Shown here: piece after piece, positions 45,991 through 58,138 of the stretch
Layout of the letters: each line of letters begins with the position of its first letter
Position numbering within the stretch: the stretch's first letter is position 1
Assembly (NCBI GenBank): GCA_902806565.1
Contig: CADCXA010000066.1
Span: forward strand, 1,302,001 to 1,366,000
DNA from: Hypoxylon rubiginosum
Lineage: Eukaryota > Ascomycota > Sordariomycetes > Xylariales > Hypoxylaceae
Direction: 5' to 3'
Length of the DNA: 64,000 bases
Notes under the pieces: model-generated
Databases searched by the model: none
What the model was told of the DNA's origin: nothing
Seen by the model: the letters and a program-made list of their open reading frames with translations, nothing else
Translations under genes and position numbers: made by a program

Positions 45991-47764
45991 TCACCGAGAC
46001 GATCCCGAAGATCCCGCCAATCTCCAAGCCCTAAGAGGCAGGCTCTGTAGTATGAGAACCTTTTTCCTGATGTACAAGAAGAACGTCAACAACCCCACAA
46101 CAACGCATAGGACGTTGACAATGTAGAACCCGTCGTGGAGGGTCTCGCACGTGCCACCACCATGCTCGCACCGCTCTCTTTCGGCTTGAACAGCGCATGA
46201 GAATGCCTCCGTTACAAGCGGGCCCCTTAACGTCGAGCTGTCAAGCTTCGTCGTTGGGGGATGACACGTAGCCGACGTAAAGGCATCTACGAGACGTAGG
46301 ACAAAATACTTGGGGAATGTACCACCAAGGTTGGATACACTGTCGCATATGTTAGTTAAAGGCGATGAAACCTGTCCGTGGTTGAACTTACGTTGCGAGT
46401 AGAGTCATATAGGTGCCGCCTATCACGGGATCGGCGACGCGAGCATGGAATGCAGAAACCGCTACAAACATGATGGTTGAGGTAAATGTCGAAAACACGT
46501 GTTCGGCGATGACGAGAAGAAGATACCACGACTGGACGCCACCAGCTGGGAAGATGGCAATGGAAACTTGGGCAAAGATAGCGGCGGCTAAGCGACCCAC
46601 AAACCCCCAACACCAAAGACGCATGGGCGTGTATTCCTGTGACCATTTGCCGGCATAGTAACCTAGACCGATCTCGAAGGGAAAGTCGATCAGCACCGTC
46701 AACGCCATGTTCTCTTTTCCGAAGCCCTTTTCAAGCAGCTTCAGGTTCGTGACCGCGTCGTTGGCTTGGAATCCGATCTTGGATATGAGATGGACGATGA
46801 TGATGGTCTGAATGTTCCGTAACTTTAAGACGTCCCACATGATCTTGTAGACATCCCAAATACCATCCTCGTTCCTCGTCCTCTCCTCCTTCTTGAGAAG
46901 CGCCAGCCCGATGGTGATTGCAATGTAAGCCCACCCCCAGAACGTCAGATAGCCTCCTAGGCTTAGAAGACCTTCCTCTGACGGAGTAGAGCGAAAGTAC
47001 CGGTTGGCGAAGTCGTTCGAGTTAAAGGCTAGAAAGACGGTGTAAGACAGGAACTGGCCGGCCGTGAGACCGACTGTCTGTGCCGTCGATGCGTAAGAAA
47101 CATTCCCTGGGGTGAGCAGGGTCAGGGCCCACCCATCCACGGCGATGTCTTGGGTGGCGCACATGAAGACAAGGAAGAACCACCAGCCCGTGAAGTTCCA
47201 TATAGTTGGGCCGCCTGGTTTACCCGTCGTGGCCATCAGATCTTCTATCATGGACCCTAGATACAACATACCAAATCCGGACATCAACTGTATGGGTAGG
47301 ATCCAACTTTTCCGCCTTCCAACCTTGGGGCTCCATACTGCATCCACTATAGGGCTCCAAAGCAGTTTTAAGGAGTAGGGATATGATGCCAAGCTAAAGA
47401 CACCAATCTGGCCAAAAGAGAGATGTTCTTTGAGGAGGAAGGGTACTGATCCACTCGCAAGTCCCATAGGAACGCCTTGTAAAAAGTACAACAACACGAG
47501 GAGAATAAAGTTTCTTTGGTCTTGTCTAGGCAATTCGAAGAACCCATGGTTATTTACCGTGGGCGTCTTTGGGATATTATCATCGAGGGAGAAGGACTCC
47601 CTCGCAATAAGATTCGCTGTAACCTGACCCGACTCCTGGGGTGCGGCATTCTTGCGCCTCAACTCCATATTGCTCATGCCGCCGTTTGAATGACCATTTA
47701 CACGGCCAGTCGAGACTGACAACTCCTCTCGCTTCTGAGATTTCGACCGAGTTTCGACACCCAT
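45991..47764 (-). CDS. Acetyl-CoA transporter (SLC33A1/AT-1 family)
   Basis: Exon 1 (47764-46392) and exon 2 (46339-45991), joined by a 52-nt intron (donor GTAAGT, acceptor GACAG), give 573 residues. The protein has about twelve membrane helices after a hydrophilic N-terminus of about 75 residues. Family marks are LLYFLQGVPMGLASGSVPFL, SYPYSLKLLWSPIVDAVW, GRRKSWILPIQ, CATQDIAVDGWALTLL, and in exon 2 SNLGGTFPKYFVLRLVD followed by a Cys-rich lumenal loop and a last helix. SLC33A1 moves acetyl-CoA into the ER/Golgi lumen. Exon 2 contains no early ATG and would be missed by simple frame scanning. A start upstream of MGVETRSKSQ is not supported. Confidence 0.92.
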
Positions 47765-48505
47765 TCGTACTAGTACTTAAGAGCAAGGCAGCAAGTGAGG
47801 AAGGTTTCGCGAAGGAGGAAAGGTACTCGATAGACGTTTTGAGGATCTCCGGAGGCGCAAGATAATCGTAAATGGTTATAATTGGGAAATGTGACACCGC
47901 GGTTGCGCAAGTACGTTAATCGAGTAGTTGGGTATAGGTACTTCGTGACAAGTTTTTCAAGGCTGCACAAGTACAATAAGTTAATAGGTTGATAGTGGTA
48001 TTAGAATAGAGTAACCGTGGCCTTTTGCTTTTTGGAATGGCGATGGAAAGTAGCCAAGTGGATCCGAGAAGGAAAATAAATTGGGTAACGAACGATTGGA
48101 GAGAGAGAAGGAAAAGAAGGAGAAGTTGGGGAACTTGAAAAGATTACGGATGAAGAATTCCTCCCATCGTGGCCTAATGCTATTGTTGCCTCCTGGATAG
48201 AAGTAGAAAATAATAAGTGGACGTGTCCAAATGGAATAGGAAGCTTTCAACTGTCCAATAGTGCGAGAGAAAAGCCCTGGTCTCTTAGTGACTAAGCATA
48301 CCGCATACCAACCTAAAGGAAACTTTGGTTAACGTACCCCACTATGATCTAGATCTCCTCCCCACCTTCATCCCTTGTCCTTATCCTTATCCTTATCCTT
48401 ATCGATATCGTCATCAATCAATACGCGTCTTTCGCGTCGTCTGAGATCTGAGCTCAACTCCTATATCAATATTGACGATCTCCAGTATAGAACTCGTAAA
48501 AAGGA
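47765..48505. promoter_or_regulatory. Divergent promoter region; MCB/SCB-like sites before mcm21
   Basis: The region lies between the acetyl-CoA transporter (-) and mcm21 (+). A tandem run of TCCTTA/TCC units occupies 48377-48402. Just downstream are ACGCGT (48423-48428), a perfect MluI cell-cycle box, and TTTCGCG (48430-48436), the reverse complement of an SCB-like CGCGAAA. They lie about 70-83 bp before the mcm21 ATG. In ascomycetes such sites bind MBF/SBF and drive G1/S transcription; that role here is inferred. Confidence 0.5.
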
Positions 48506-49437
48506 ATGGCTTCTGACGAAATCCAATCGCCAGAATTATCCGTTGCGGATCAGTTGGACAGTGAAATTGCAAGTCTACGATCTCAAGGTAATAAATGATG
48601 TCTCATCAACCATAAAAGGACTGAAATTGTTACTGACACACCGTAGTGGAATCGTTAAAACAAGAACTTAAATTACAGACTGCCACTCTGATAACATCAG
48701 AATCGACGCGGCAGATACTGCAAACTAGTTCCACTCGAGCCAACGACAGCTCTAGATTGCAAGAGCTGTCGAAAAGAGCTGATGAACAAAATGCTCACAA
48801 GCAACAATGCCTCTATCGAGCTTGCGCCTCTATAACCACCTTCAAGGTTCGCGACCCGGACCCTGGTGCCGTGGACGATGGCAAGGTTCTAGGTCTGCGA
48901 TTTGAAGTCATGTCTAAATCTCGCTTCCTTCGACCTTACTATGTCATGCTGAACCGGCCCTACCCAAATTCCCGGCATCTGCGCGTCCACCGGCACACCG
49001 TTCCGCAATGCATACCGCTCTCCGGCCTGGCGGCTCGCCATCTTCCCCCGCCGACGGCTAAGGATGACTACGACGCGCCCAAGAAGCAAGACCTGTCGAA
49101 ATTCGCGCGGACGCTGCGACGGGAGCTCGTCCGATACCACAACCGGACCGCCGTCATCGGGGACCTACGAAGCGCCGCAGGGTTGGAAAGCAAGAAAGGA
49201 AAAGCCAAAGAGCTGAAGGATCCAATCGCCGATATCAGCGCCGCAGATGCCCAAGCGAAGCAGATCCGCGTCGAGTGGAGCGACGGGCGGACGGGACGGC
49301 TGATCATGACCGACGACGGCGATATCGTGAAGATGGTCGTGCAAGGCGAGAACGGACAGGATCGAGAGTCGGTGAAACAGCTTATCGGAGAAAGCGTTCG
49401 CATCGAGGAAGTCGCTAAGCGACTCGAAAGTGCTTGA
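48506..49437 (+). CDS. mcm21: Kinetochore subunit Mcm21/CENP-O
   Basis: Exon 1 (48506-48587) and exon 2 (48647-49437) give 290 residues. Exon 1 encodes MASDEIQSPELSVADQLDSE and starts a coiled coil (IASLRSQVESLKQEL) completed in exon 2. The C-terminal half carries the CENP-O/Mcm21 tandem RWD region: LGLRFEVMSKSRFLRPYYVM, LRVHRHTVPQCIPLSGLA, then FARTLRRELVRYHNR. This COMA-complex subunit pairs with Ctf19/CENP-P and links inner to outer kinetochore at centromeres. The length is normal for fungi. The 59-nt intron has donor GTAATA and a branch-like TACTGAC. Confidence 0.88.
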
Positions 49438-50897
49438 CCGTAGCGACGTTTGGATACTGGAGCCTTGGTGCGAGGTTGCTTGATCGATCGTGGGTCCGAA
49501 CACTCGATACTGCCTTCTATGTCAATGAATTGGGTGCAACACTCCTAATGAGGACTCGACGATTGAATTGGGTTATTGAAGGTGGCATTGGAGAAGGCAG
49601 ACTGCACAAGGAGGCTACAACTTGGAGACGAGACTTGGGCATCAACGATGCAGCAGCGATACCGGCCGATCTGTCCTAGGAGCCTTGTTACTCTTTTACT
49701 AATGGCCAGGATTGGTTTTAGTTCTCAGTCACCAAGAAGCCACGAGGGCGATAGCCTGGTTGGAAATATCCGACACTCCCGTGGCTATCCGATGGAATGT
49801 ATGGAATGTGTCTGATAATGCTGCGCGTGGGATCCTACCTTAGGTACCGAGGTAATGAGTCCATTCGCTCTGGCGGTGACAAACACCTAGTCAATGTCAT
49901 TCCTCCATGGAGTAATGTAGACAAACAGTATGTATTTACGCCGTGCTACCACTGACACGTACAGGGTAGCGCAAGTACAAGAATGAGAGACAAAGTCGTG
50001 GCTTTTTCTTAGATACAGCATGACCTGTAGCCCTTCCAAACAAATGCAGCCAATAGGTGAAGCCAGCTCAACTCCAATCAAAGGGGTATGATGAAGTCGC
50101 GTGGGTGCCACAGCAGCCTAATCCAATATTAGGCATTTGCTATGCACAGGTTGGACTGCCTTACAGCCAAGACGGGGGGACAGGTATTTGCGCATGGTGG
50201 GACGCCTTGCTCAAACCATGACGAGTTGTAAAGCTGTGAAGCTTGAACACAATCGCAAAGGCAGCCCTACATCGTACCTGACCAAGTATGTACCTAGGTA
50301 CCTAACCTACTTCCCAACACGAAGCATCGCGGCGGCCAATAAGCTGACCAGCATCACGATAAGGGCCGGTGAAGTGCTGGCCACTAGGATGTAAATATAA
50401 CAAACTTGCGCCTCCATTAGTATATATATGCCTACCGCTTGGCTCTTCTGGAAGTCCTCGCGATATTTTGCATGGTAGCTTCGTTCCGGTTCAGGCTCTG
50501 TGGCGGCCAGAGGGCTAACGTCTTCAATTACATGTCTCTTCTACATCTAGGATCTCGATCAAGATGGTTCTTAATAGCTCATACTCCCTTACATATGCAG
50601 AATGCATGAATAGGTAAGTCGTGTGTTGATCCCCTACGGTTTCCTACATTCAGAAGAACGAAATCCAACTTGTAAAAAAAATTCAATCTTCTTTTCTTCC
50701 TTCCTCTTCCTAGATCCTACCCTCTACCATCTCTAAACCGATCATCTACTTAAGTAGGGAGCCTAAATATCACTAACACTAACCAGTTCGAGCTCTTAAC
50801 TGTTTCAACTTGGTCTTCGAGACCCCGGCTTCACATGAGGGGAGAGAAGGGTGATGGTCCTTCTAGACCTCATACCTCAGGGCAAGCTACCAAGCCT
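49438..50897. other. Intergenic, about 1.5 kb
   Basis: No gene was recognised. It carries one exact TACCTAGGTA within GTACCTAGGTAC (50290-50301). The right end may include the remains of the promoter of the dead sodium-ATPase gene. Confidence 0.5.
50291..50300. repeat. TACCTAGGTA palindrome, copy 6
   Basis: An exact copy in a 12-bp palindrome (GTACCTAGGTAC), followed by CTAACCTAC. Confidence 0.9.
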
Positions 50898-53800
50898 ATG
50901 ACCCGGCCAGCTCACGCACTCGCCTACGATCAACTCATTCTTGAACTGGCCGAAGCTAAGGACGCTAGCTCCCCGTAAGGTCCTCATTCTAGCCATGGGT
51001 GTGAGTAATGGGATCGGCTCGTACATTGAAAGTGCAGTCGTTACGGCCTTGACCCTCCTCAACGTCGTCGTTGGATTCTTCCAAGAATATTCCGCCGAGA
51101 TGATAACGAATTCTCTCCGTTCTCTCAGTTCGCCTATAGCCAGACATCGTGCGTGATGGGAATGCTAATATCGTCCCTACGGCCGAGGTGGCCATGGGTG
51201 TTCTTGCTCGAGCTCAAGACGAGCTCAAAACTGGCGACACCGTCTCAGCCGATATTAGCCTCGTCGAGGTAGTCAGTCAATTTCGAAACCGACGAGGCGC
51301 TTACTGACGGGGCAGTCCTTACCCGTTCGAAAAGACTAAAGCGCAACTTGTGTCGATGCTTCGGGACCCGGCGACAGGCTGAAAGTAGCGCTCAGTTCAT
51401 CAACGGTTACCAAAGGCCGTGCTAGGGGATAGTGTCTGCAACGGAGACATATGTCGAAATCGGTGCCATCGCCGCGGCGCTTCGCTAGAAGGATTCCAAG
51501 GCTCGGCGTGTCAGGCGGAATGAGAACGGTTCCACAAAGCCGAATCGTTACCTGGAGATCCTCACCTTCGCCTTCACGCTCATGGATGCGATCGCTCGTT
51601 TCCTCGGAGTGAATAAAGGGACACCACTCCAGAAGAAGCTATCTGGGCTCGCGATCCTGCCATTTTGCGACGCTGTATTGTGCGCTATCATTGTCCTGGC
51701 TGCCAACAAATTCGTAGCCCGGGAGGAAGTCGTCATCTATGCCGTCGCTACTGGTTTATCGATGATTCTACCCTCCTTAGGGGCTGTGCTGTCGACTACC
51801 ATGGCGGCCAGCACGAAGCGCATGGCTCAGCGCAACGTCATAGGTAGTTCGGAACCTGCAATCGTTGGAGGCGCTGGGTGCCAGTACGGATATCTGCCCC
51901 GACAAGACTACCTAGCTAGTACCTTGACCCAGGGCAGGATGGTGGTGAGACGGGCGTGGATCCCCGCTACGGGTACCTACACCGTCACCACATCTTCGGA
52001 GCTCTTCAACCCCACGGCTAGCGAAAATGCTTTTCGACGCGCGCCAACCGGGCGAGGTCGACTTCGAGAATGGGGGTCCCGAAACCGGCGAGCCCGCGCA
52101 ACCGGCCCAGCTTTCTTGCCAGCAAGCAAGAAGGCTTCCTCTAGATACGGCGTCCAGTTCGCGAACCTCGCTAGGCACCTGTGTCGCCTCGAGACGGGCC
52201 ATGGAATGAATGCGCGGAAAGACCCAACCGCGAGGTGGCAATCAAGGTCTTCGCCTTCGCGCTTCGACCGGAAACCGGCTCAAGCGAGCGAACCCGACCG
52301 GAGCTGGACCGCAGAGCTGCCGTTCGGCTGGGACGACGCCAAGCGCATGTACCGGAGCACAACCCCATGGGGCCAGCTTTTTCGCACCCACCAAGGTGGC
52401 GCCGTGGAGCGGCGCCGTCTCCATCTGCACACGCGACGGCCACGACACGGCACCGGTGGACGACGCGTCACGAGCGGGGACGCCTCGAAGTAACACGTCA
52501 GCTCCCAACAGCACGGGGCTTGCGGGTCTCCGCGTTCTCCGCGTTCTCCGCGTTCCCGGCGCGAGAGGTACGACAACCACTCGGGAAAGAGGGACGACGT
52601 CGATCGCGCTGCCGTAGAATCGAACTTATCCTTTCGTTCTGCGGCTTGACAGAGCTATACGACCCGCCCGGAGCAGCCACGAAGCAGGCCTATCGGTGCG
52701 CACGCCGACGCACGACCATCCCGAGACCCCAGAGGCGGTCGCGCTCGAAGCCGGCACCTGTTCCAAGCCGCATGGAACGGGTCATCGCGGGCACTATGGC
52801 GATGTATGCTAGCGTGTTCGGCGCTTTGACCAAGTCGACACAGGCTGCTTCCGGCGCTTCCCCTACCAAGCCATCTCGCGCGATGCGCCCCGGAGGAGAC
52901 GGGCGTAAACGAACCTCAAGCAAGCCGACGTGGGGCATCGCGATGGCGAAGACTGCAGGATGACGTGGCGAAGGCAGCTAGACGAAAGCTTCGCCATCAT
53001 CGTGACTGCCGCCGTCGAGGAGGGCCGGCCAGCGCATCTTCGACAAACGTCCGGAAGGAGTTCGCCCTGCCACGTGCTCGCCGAGAAACATCGCTCAGAC
53101 AGTACACGTCGCCGGTCGGTCTCGTCTTCAAAGACGCGGAGAGAGGTAGGGACTCTCAGTGCTGGTGCTCGCACTCGCACTCGCACTCGCACCCATCAAT
53201 AATCTATCAGTATCTCGAAGGGGGATCTGAGGTAGATTGTTGATGTTCCAGCGACTGTCTCCCGTAACACGGCTGCGGAGACAGGGCAAGTTGCCACCAA
53301 ACTCGTGCTTCTTCCTTGGGCGAGGAGGTACGCTGGGGGAAAAGGAGATGGTTCTTGCTCATCCTCGATGGCCGGACGCTTTAAGCAGTTCGCATGGCCC
53401 CTTTTGTTCCAGCTTATGCAAAGGCTCTGTCTCTTGAAGCTGTCGTCTGGACCGCCGCGCTCTGCCTTGGTCCTTTCGTCTGAGGCGAGTGTGGATTCGA
53501 CGCCGGCAACCTTGGCCTGGGCTGCACCGAGGCGTATGCCGGCGGCTGCGACGTAGTGTACCGATCTCGCACCACTACGTCCTTCTGTCTCGCGCAGTTC
53601 ACTCCGGAGAGTATGGACCTGCGGCGGTCCTTCTTCCGTACCTATGCAACCTAGGTAGGTCAAAGAAGGACCTGACGCAGTGGCCACACGACATCTGGCG
53701 GAACAAGTCTCTCTTCTGGGCCGTGGTCGACGGCTTCGTGACGACACCGGTAGTGTGCGCATGTACAAATCGCCTGTTCCCGAGGCTCTATGTCTCCGAC

Positions 53801-53960
53801 TTCAACACAGTCGTCTTCGAGCACGCGGGCATCTCGTGGCAGGTTGGCCATCCTGCGCAGGTGCTTCCGGAAGCAGAAGAGAGGCGGCGGCGTCGACTGG
53901 ACGGACATGGATGTGGACAAGCGTAACCGTCGCCGAGTACCCCGATATCTCTCGTCGACG
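50898..53960 (+). pseudogene. ENA-type Na+ P-type ATPase, heavily frameshifted
   Basis: Collinear fragments of an ENA (P-IID) sodium pump are readable in shifting frames: MTRPAHALAYDQL (50898), LNVVVGFFQEYSAE (about 51060), ELKTGDTVSADISLVE (about 51220), VTKGRARG (51403), FLGVNKGTPLQKKL (51600), VATGLSMI (51744), AWIPATGTYTV (51957), ELPFGWDDAKRM (52315), GIAMAKT (52936), GLVFKDAERG (53119) and FNTVVFEHAGISW (53801). About 50 residues seem deleted after the first fragment. At the catalytic DKTGTLT the DNA reads GACAAGACT, an ACCTAGCTA insertion, then GTACCTTGACC. Other lesions are AGTC duplicated at 51271-51278 and ACCT and AGGTAGG inserted at 53640-53643 and 53653-53659. The DNA has kept a high GC content, so decay was mostly by indels rather than C-to-T change. 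A GCACTC repeat lies at 53167-53192. The family exports Na+/K+ at high pH or salt. Confidence 0.9.
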
Positions 53961-54577
53961 TTGTATCGACACGGACGAGAAGATCTGCGCAACTCGGGCG
54001 GAGGTAGCTGCGGAGCGCCAATGACTAGAGAGGGGTGGGATGCCCCGAATTTTGGAGAAGGAGGTAGAGCATATTCAGGGGCTATTTATAGTTCGACCTT
54101 CTGGGGCTAAAGGAGTGGTGGTACGAGGAGGTGACGGGTTTTGGTATTACGAAGATGTAGGCAGCAGGACGAAGATGACAACGAGCTTAAAGTATTGTTT
54201 GCTTTGTATTTCATTTTTAGCAAATATACCACAAGCTATGACGGCATTATCGTAACCGTTACACATGGTTCGCGTACTGGCTGCCACGGCCGTGGTAGGT
54301 AGTAGGTGGTTCTATCAATGGGGATTAATACCGGGATGCTAACATTGGTAGAGTGAATGCCAGCGGCTGTGAACCAACTAGCAAGTCTCTAAGTTCCAAT
54401 GCTTTTTGGTACTTCGTATGCGACGATATCGGCCATTGTCAGTAGTTAGAGCCGACACTAAATTATTTATAATTATCGTCCGTAGATATGTAAATATATG
54501 TATTTGCTGCCAGATTTTTAAACCCATATCTAACCATAATATCCCTAACGTGATGCCGCTACATTGCAACTTATTTT
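53961..54577. other. Intergenic, convergent with the permease 3' end
   Basis: The AT content rises again after the pseudogene; no gene was recognised. Confidence 0.5.
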
Positions 54578-56740
54578 CTAGACCGATGGCGTCTTGCCTA
54601 TCGAGCCCCTTTCGATATCCGAGTCTTTCCCGTTTTCTTTCGTAGGGACTTGGACGCCTTCCACGTCGGGGAGCTGTTGGTGGAGCATATGGTGCTAAGT
54701 AGCGAGCGTACCGTTAGACAACTTATCGCCAACCGAGTAGTAGACATTTAGGGCTAGGAAAGGAGAAGAACTCCAGATATCCAGACATACCTCAATATTG
54801 ATCTTCGGTCCCTTAAACCACTTGTGGGCGTCGACAAAGAACCACACAATGACGAACAGCATAGGCGCGCCCTAGCTTGTATGTTAGCAATCACATCCCA
54901 TCCGACCGATCTCGTCTCCTCGGCCGCCGAGTCCCGAGCGGGGGAGAAATCTCTCACATAGACAAGCGCGGTCCAATTCATCCCATCGAGCGTCAAGTCG
55001 TCGCCCCTGACGCTGGGGAAGCACAGGATGGGCATCATGACGGCGACGAAGCAGCAGGCGGCGATCCCCGAGGGCAGGCTGGCGGCGCCGAGATGCCAGG
55101 GCCCGCGGCGGAAGCGGTTGCCGACGAAGACGATCTTGAGGAAGATGGGGACGGTGAAGGCGACGTAGGCAGCGATGGCGCCGATGCTGAAGATGGCGTC
55201 GATGGCGGCGCCGCCGAAGATGAGCAGCAGCAGGACGACGCCGATGCTCGTGTTGAACCACACCGCGTTCACGGGCGTGAGCGTGTACCGGTTGACCTTC
55301 TTGAGCGGCCGGCTGACGATACCGAAGCAGTCGTCGCGCGCGTAGGCGAAGCACACGCGCGACGCTGCGACCATGCAGCCTTGCCCCATCGAGTACGCGC
55401 AGACGATCGTCATCGCTAGCACGGCGAGCGCTATGTTCTGCGGTAGGATCTGCACTAAGTAGGCGGCGAACGGTTGACCCTAGACACAGAATCGCGTGTG
55501 AGCCCAGAAAGCTACGTTAAAAGAGTGAACGGGGGGATATCTCTTACCAAATCGCTCTCTATGACCTTGTTGACGTCCTTGATCGTATAGGCGATAAGCG
55601 TGTTCAGCACGAAGCCAAGCACGGATCCCGAGCCCGCGGTCATGATGATGGACCGGGGCGTCGCAACGGCCGCGTTCGAGCACTCCTCGGAGAGGTGAAA
55701 GCTGGCGTCGTACCCGGACATGGTCCAGATGATGGACAGAAATGACATCAGCACAGCAACGCCGTCGGGCCAGTCCGTACTGTTCTGAATGCCCCACGCG
55801 ACGTCGTTCGGCTGGAATTTGGGATCGCCCATCACCGCTGTAGGGATGATGATGATGACGATCAGGAGGCAGAGGAGGTTAATGGTAGTCCCGACGGAGT
55901 TGAAGTTGGCAATCCACAGCGTCGGCATGCTGCTGATGCAGGCGTGTGTGAGCATGATAAAGACCGTCAGGAGAAACGTCTGGTAGCTCGTCGGGATATA
56001 TTCCGGGTTCACTATCGATGCTGCGGCCAGAGTCATCGCAGCTACAGGGCACATGAAATGTCAACTTCTCTCTCAGGGTAAATCGCCAGAAAAAAGGCAC
56101 AAATAGTAGCTACTCACCACACCCGTAGTCGACACTGGGAGCTCCCGTCACCTGCACGAACCAATTGCTCCAGCCCGTGATCCAAGCCGCGAACGGGCCG
56201 TACTTAGGACCGGCCAGAACCGCTGCCGCGTAGTAAAGACCGCCGGAAGTGGGCATGCTACTCGCTAATTCCGCCATAGACGCAGCGACCTACGGGAAAA
56301 AGTCAATGTCAGTTACATCTAGCCACTAGAACCCCAGCGAGCACTTACGCAAAGGATGAAGACAACGGATAACAACCAGCCCCAAGTATTTGCCGCCGGA
56401 CCCGCTATATGCATAACCTCATCATCAGCTCTTCGCTCTCCTCGCAGACCTAGTCCGTCTTTACAGCATCGTCGCGGGATAAGTAGGTTATCTCACCGTA
56501 GCCGAGCCCGTACCACATGGTCGTCGCTATGCTGGGCAGCAGGCCCATGACGGCGAAGCTGACGGCGAAGGTGGTCCAGGCCGAGAACTCGCGCTTGAAC
56601 TCCTGCTTGTAGCCGAGGGCGGCGAGGGCGGCCTCGTCGTCGGACATCTCCGCCAGGTGGTCCGGCAAGTCTCCCTCGGCGAAGACGGTCGTCACGGCCG
56701 GCGCGTGCGAGTCGCGCCGCTCTCCTTCGTCTACCGCCAT
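54578..56740 (-). CDS. Amino acid/choline/GABA-type permease (ACT family)
   Basis: Seven exons (56740-56497, 56404-56349, 56289-56118, 56041-55548, 55479-54958, 54871-54791, 54694-54578) join in phase to 561 residues. All introns are GT..AG. After a hydrophilic N-terminus come about twelve helices: FKREFSAWTTFAVSFAVMG (helix 1), AELASSMPTSGGLYYAA (the conserved helix-2/3 motif of the APC superfamily), SIIWTMSGYDASFHLSEEC, CAYSMGQGCMVAASRVCFAYARDD and LTPVNAVWFN. The tail ends HKWFKGPKINIE plus a charged cytosolic segment. The closest functional classes are yeast Uga4 (GABA) and Hnm1 (choline); the substrate is unassigned. The last two exons are small and need the introns at 54957-54872 and 54790-54695 to restore the conserved tail. 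Such nitrogen-source permeases are often GATA-controlled, but I did not find a site cluster here. Confidence 0.92.
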
Positions 56741-58138
56741 TCTGTCAGGGGTTGAGAGCGCCGGTCGCGCTAGATGCTAAGATCCCGAATAGCCTCGCTC
56801 GATGGTTAAGTGACTAATGCGTCGTGGTTGTTCTTGTCGCAACTCGGGTATGATGGCTTAGCGAGATGGAATTGAGAATTGGCGGTCTGCACAGGGAATC
56901 ATGGGATTAAATACCAATACAACAATAAAGCCGAAAGGGTTGTGCGACAATGCGCAAGGTAGCTGCAAGCCATCATGTTATAGGTGTTTATCCTGCACTG
57001 ATAGGGGGGGAATGCTCGTAGATAAGTGCGGCAAGGTTTCTGGTTTTATCTCGGTTCATTATCTCTGCTCTACCTGTCTACGTAAGATGTTGGAGTACAC
57101 CCCGGTCTCTCCAGCTTGCCAATCGCCCGTGGGGTGCAAGTGCAGAAGCGGAAAGGGTTCGAGCTAGATCCCTGAAGAGGCGCCCATTCGCCGAGTCGCT
57201 TCGATAGGCTTGTAAGATTTTTAAGCTACCAAATATGGCGCCGATTGCAATCGTCACTCATCAGCCCATCCAGCTGATAAGAAGGGTTGCCCTCAAGGAT
57301 CGACCTCGTACATTGCAGATTACATATGTATGTATTGCGCATGTACGAAGGATTCGATAGATATGTCTCGCTTCGGAGAAAGAAATCTTTCGTGCCGAGT
57401 TTGACTTTCCCCTTACCAAGTACTTCGCATACGCCAGTCTGTTAAACACGCCGACGCGTTGGTAGAGAAGGCAGGAAATATAGCACTGGCTGGTGCTTAC
57501 AGCCTCAGAACCCCCGGGATGGATGAAGGACATAGGGAGTCGGGACAAATCTTGGTTCAGGGTTTAGATGCAGATCAGGACCGGAGCTTAGCTAGAGATA
57601 GCAGGTACTCGCGCTCATCTTATCTCGAGGCTGTTCAGCTCCCATGTACCTATTGAGTATATGCTTAAGCTATGTATATATGCATATATCGAGCAGTTTG
57701 CTTTATAACGAATCATGTTCTGTCTTCCTCTCAAGTGACCAACAGCGCACAGTACCCGTACGAGTCTATTGTTTATTATGTAGATCGTAGATAGTAGATC
57801 GCAATGAATCTAGTAGAAAAGCTCTGGCACTTAAATAATAACTTGTTGGCGCCTTATAGGAGAGAAAATGTTAGGAGGGGAGAGTGGCGTTGTAAGAAAT
57901 AGGGGTTCCATTTTTGAAATCTTATACTCACTTCTTTCCGTCTGTACTCCAGGTGCTTAGACACATAATGAGTCGTTAAATATGCTGTGCTATCAAACTT
58001 AAGTGAATATACTGTGCGTATATGTATAGGTACCAGGTAGGTATGCATGCACCGCTATGAATCCATCGCTTCTCTCCTTTATATAGGACTGTTCGGGCTA
58101 TCATACCTCTCTAAGCCGCCAGAAGAGGCTATAAATAT
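56741..58138. other. Intergenic, about 1.4 kb
   Basis: Promoter side of the permease and 3' flank of the broken gene at 58.1 kb. A short frame at 56901-57167 (+) contains several Cys residues (CKPSCYRCLSCTDRGG, CSTCLRK) but has no recognised domain and is probably chance. Confidence 0.45.
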
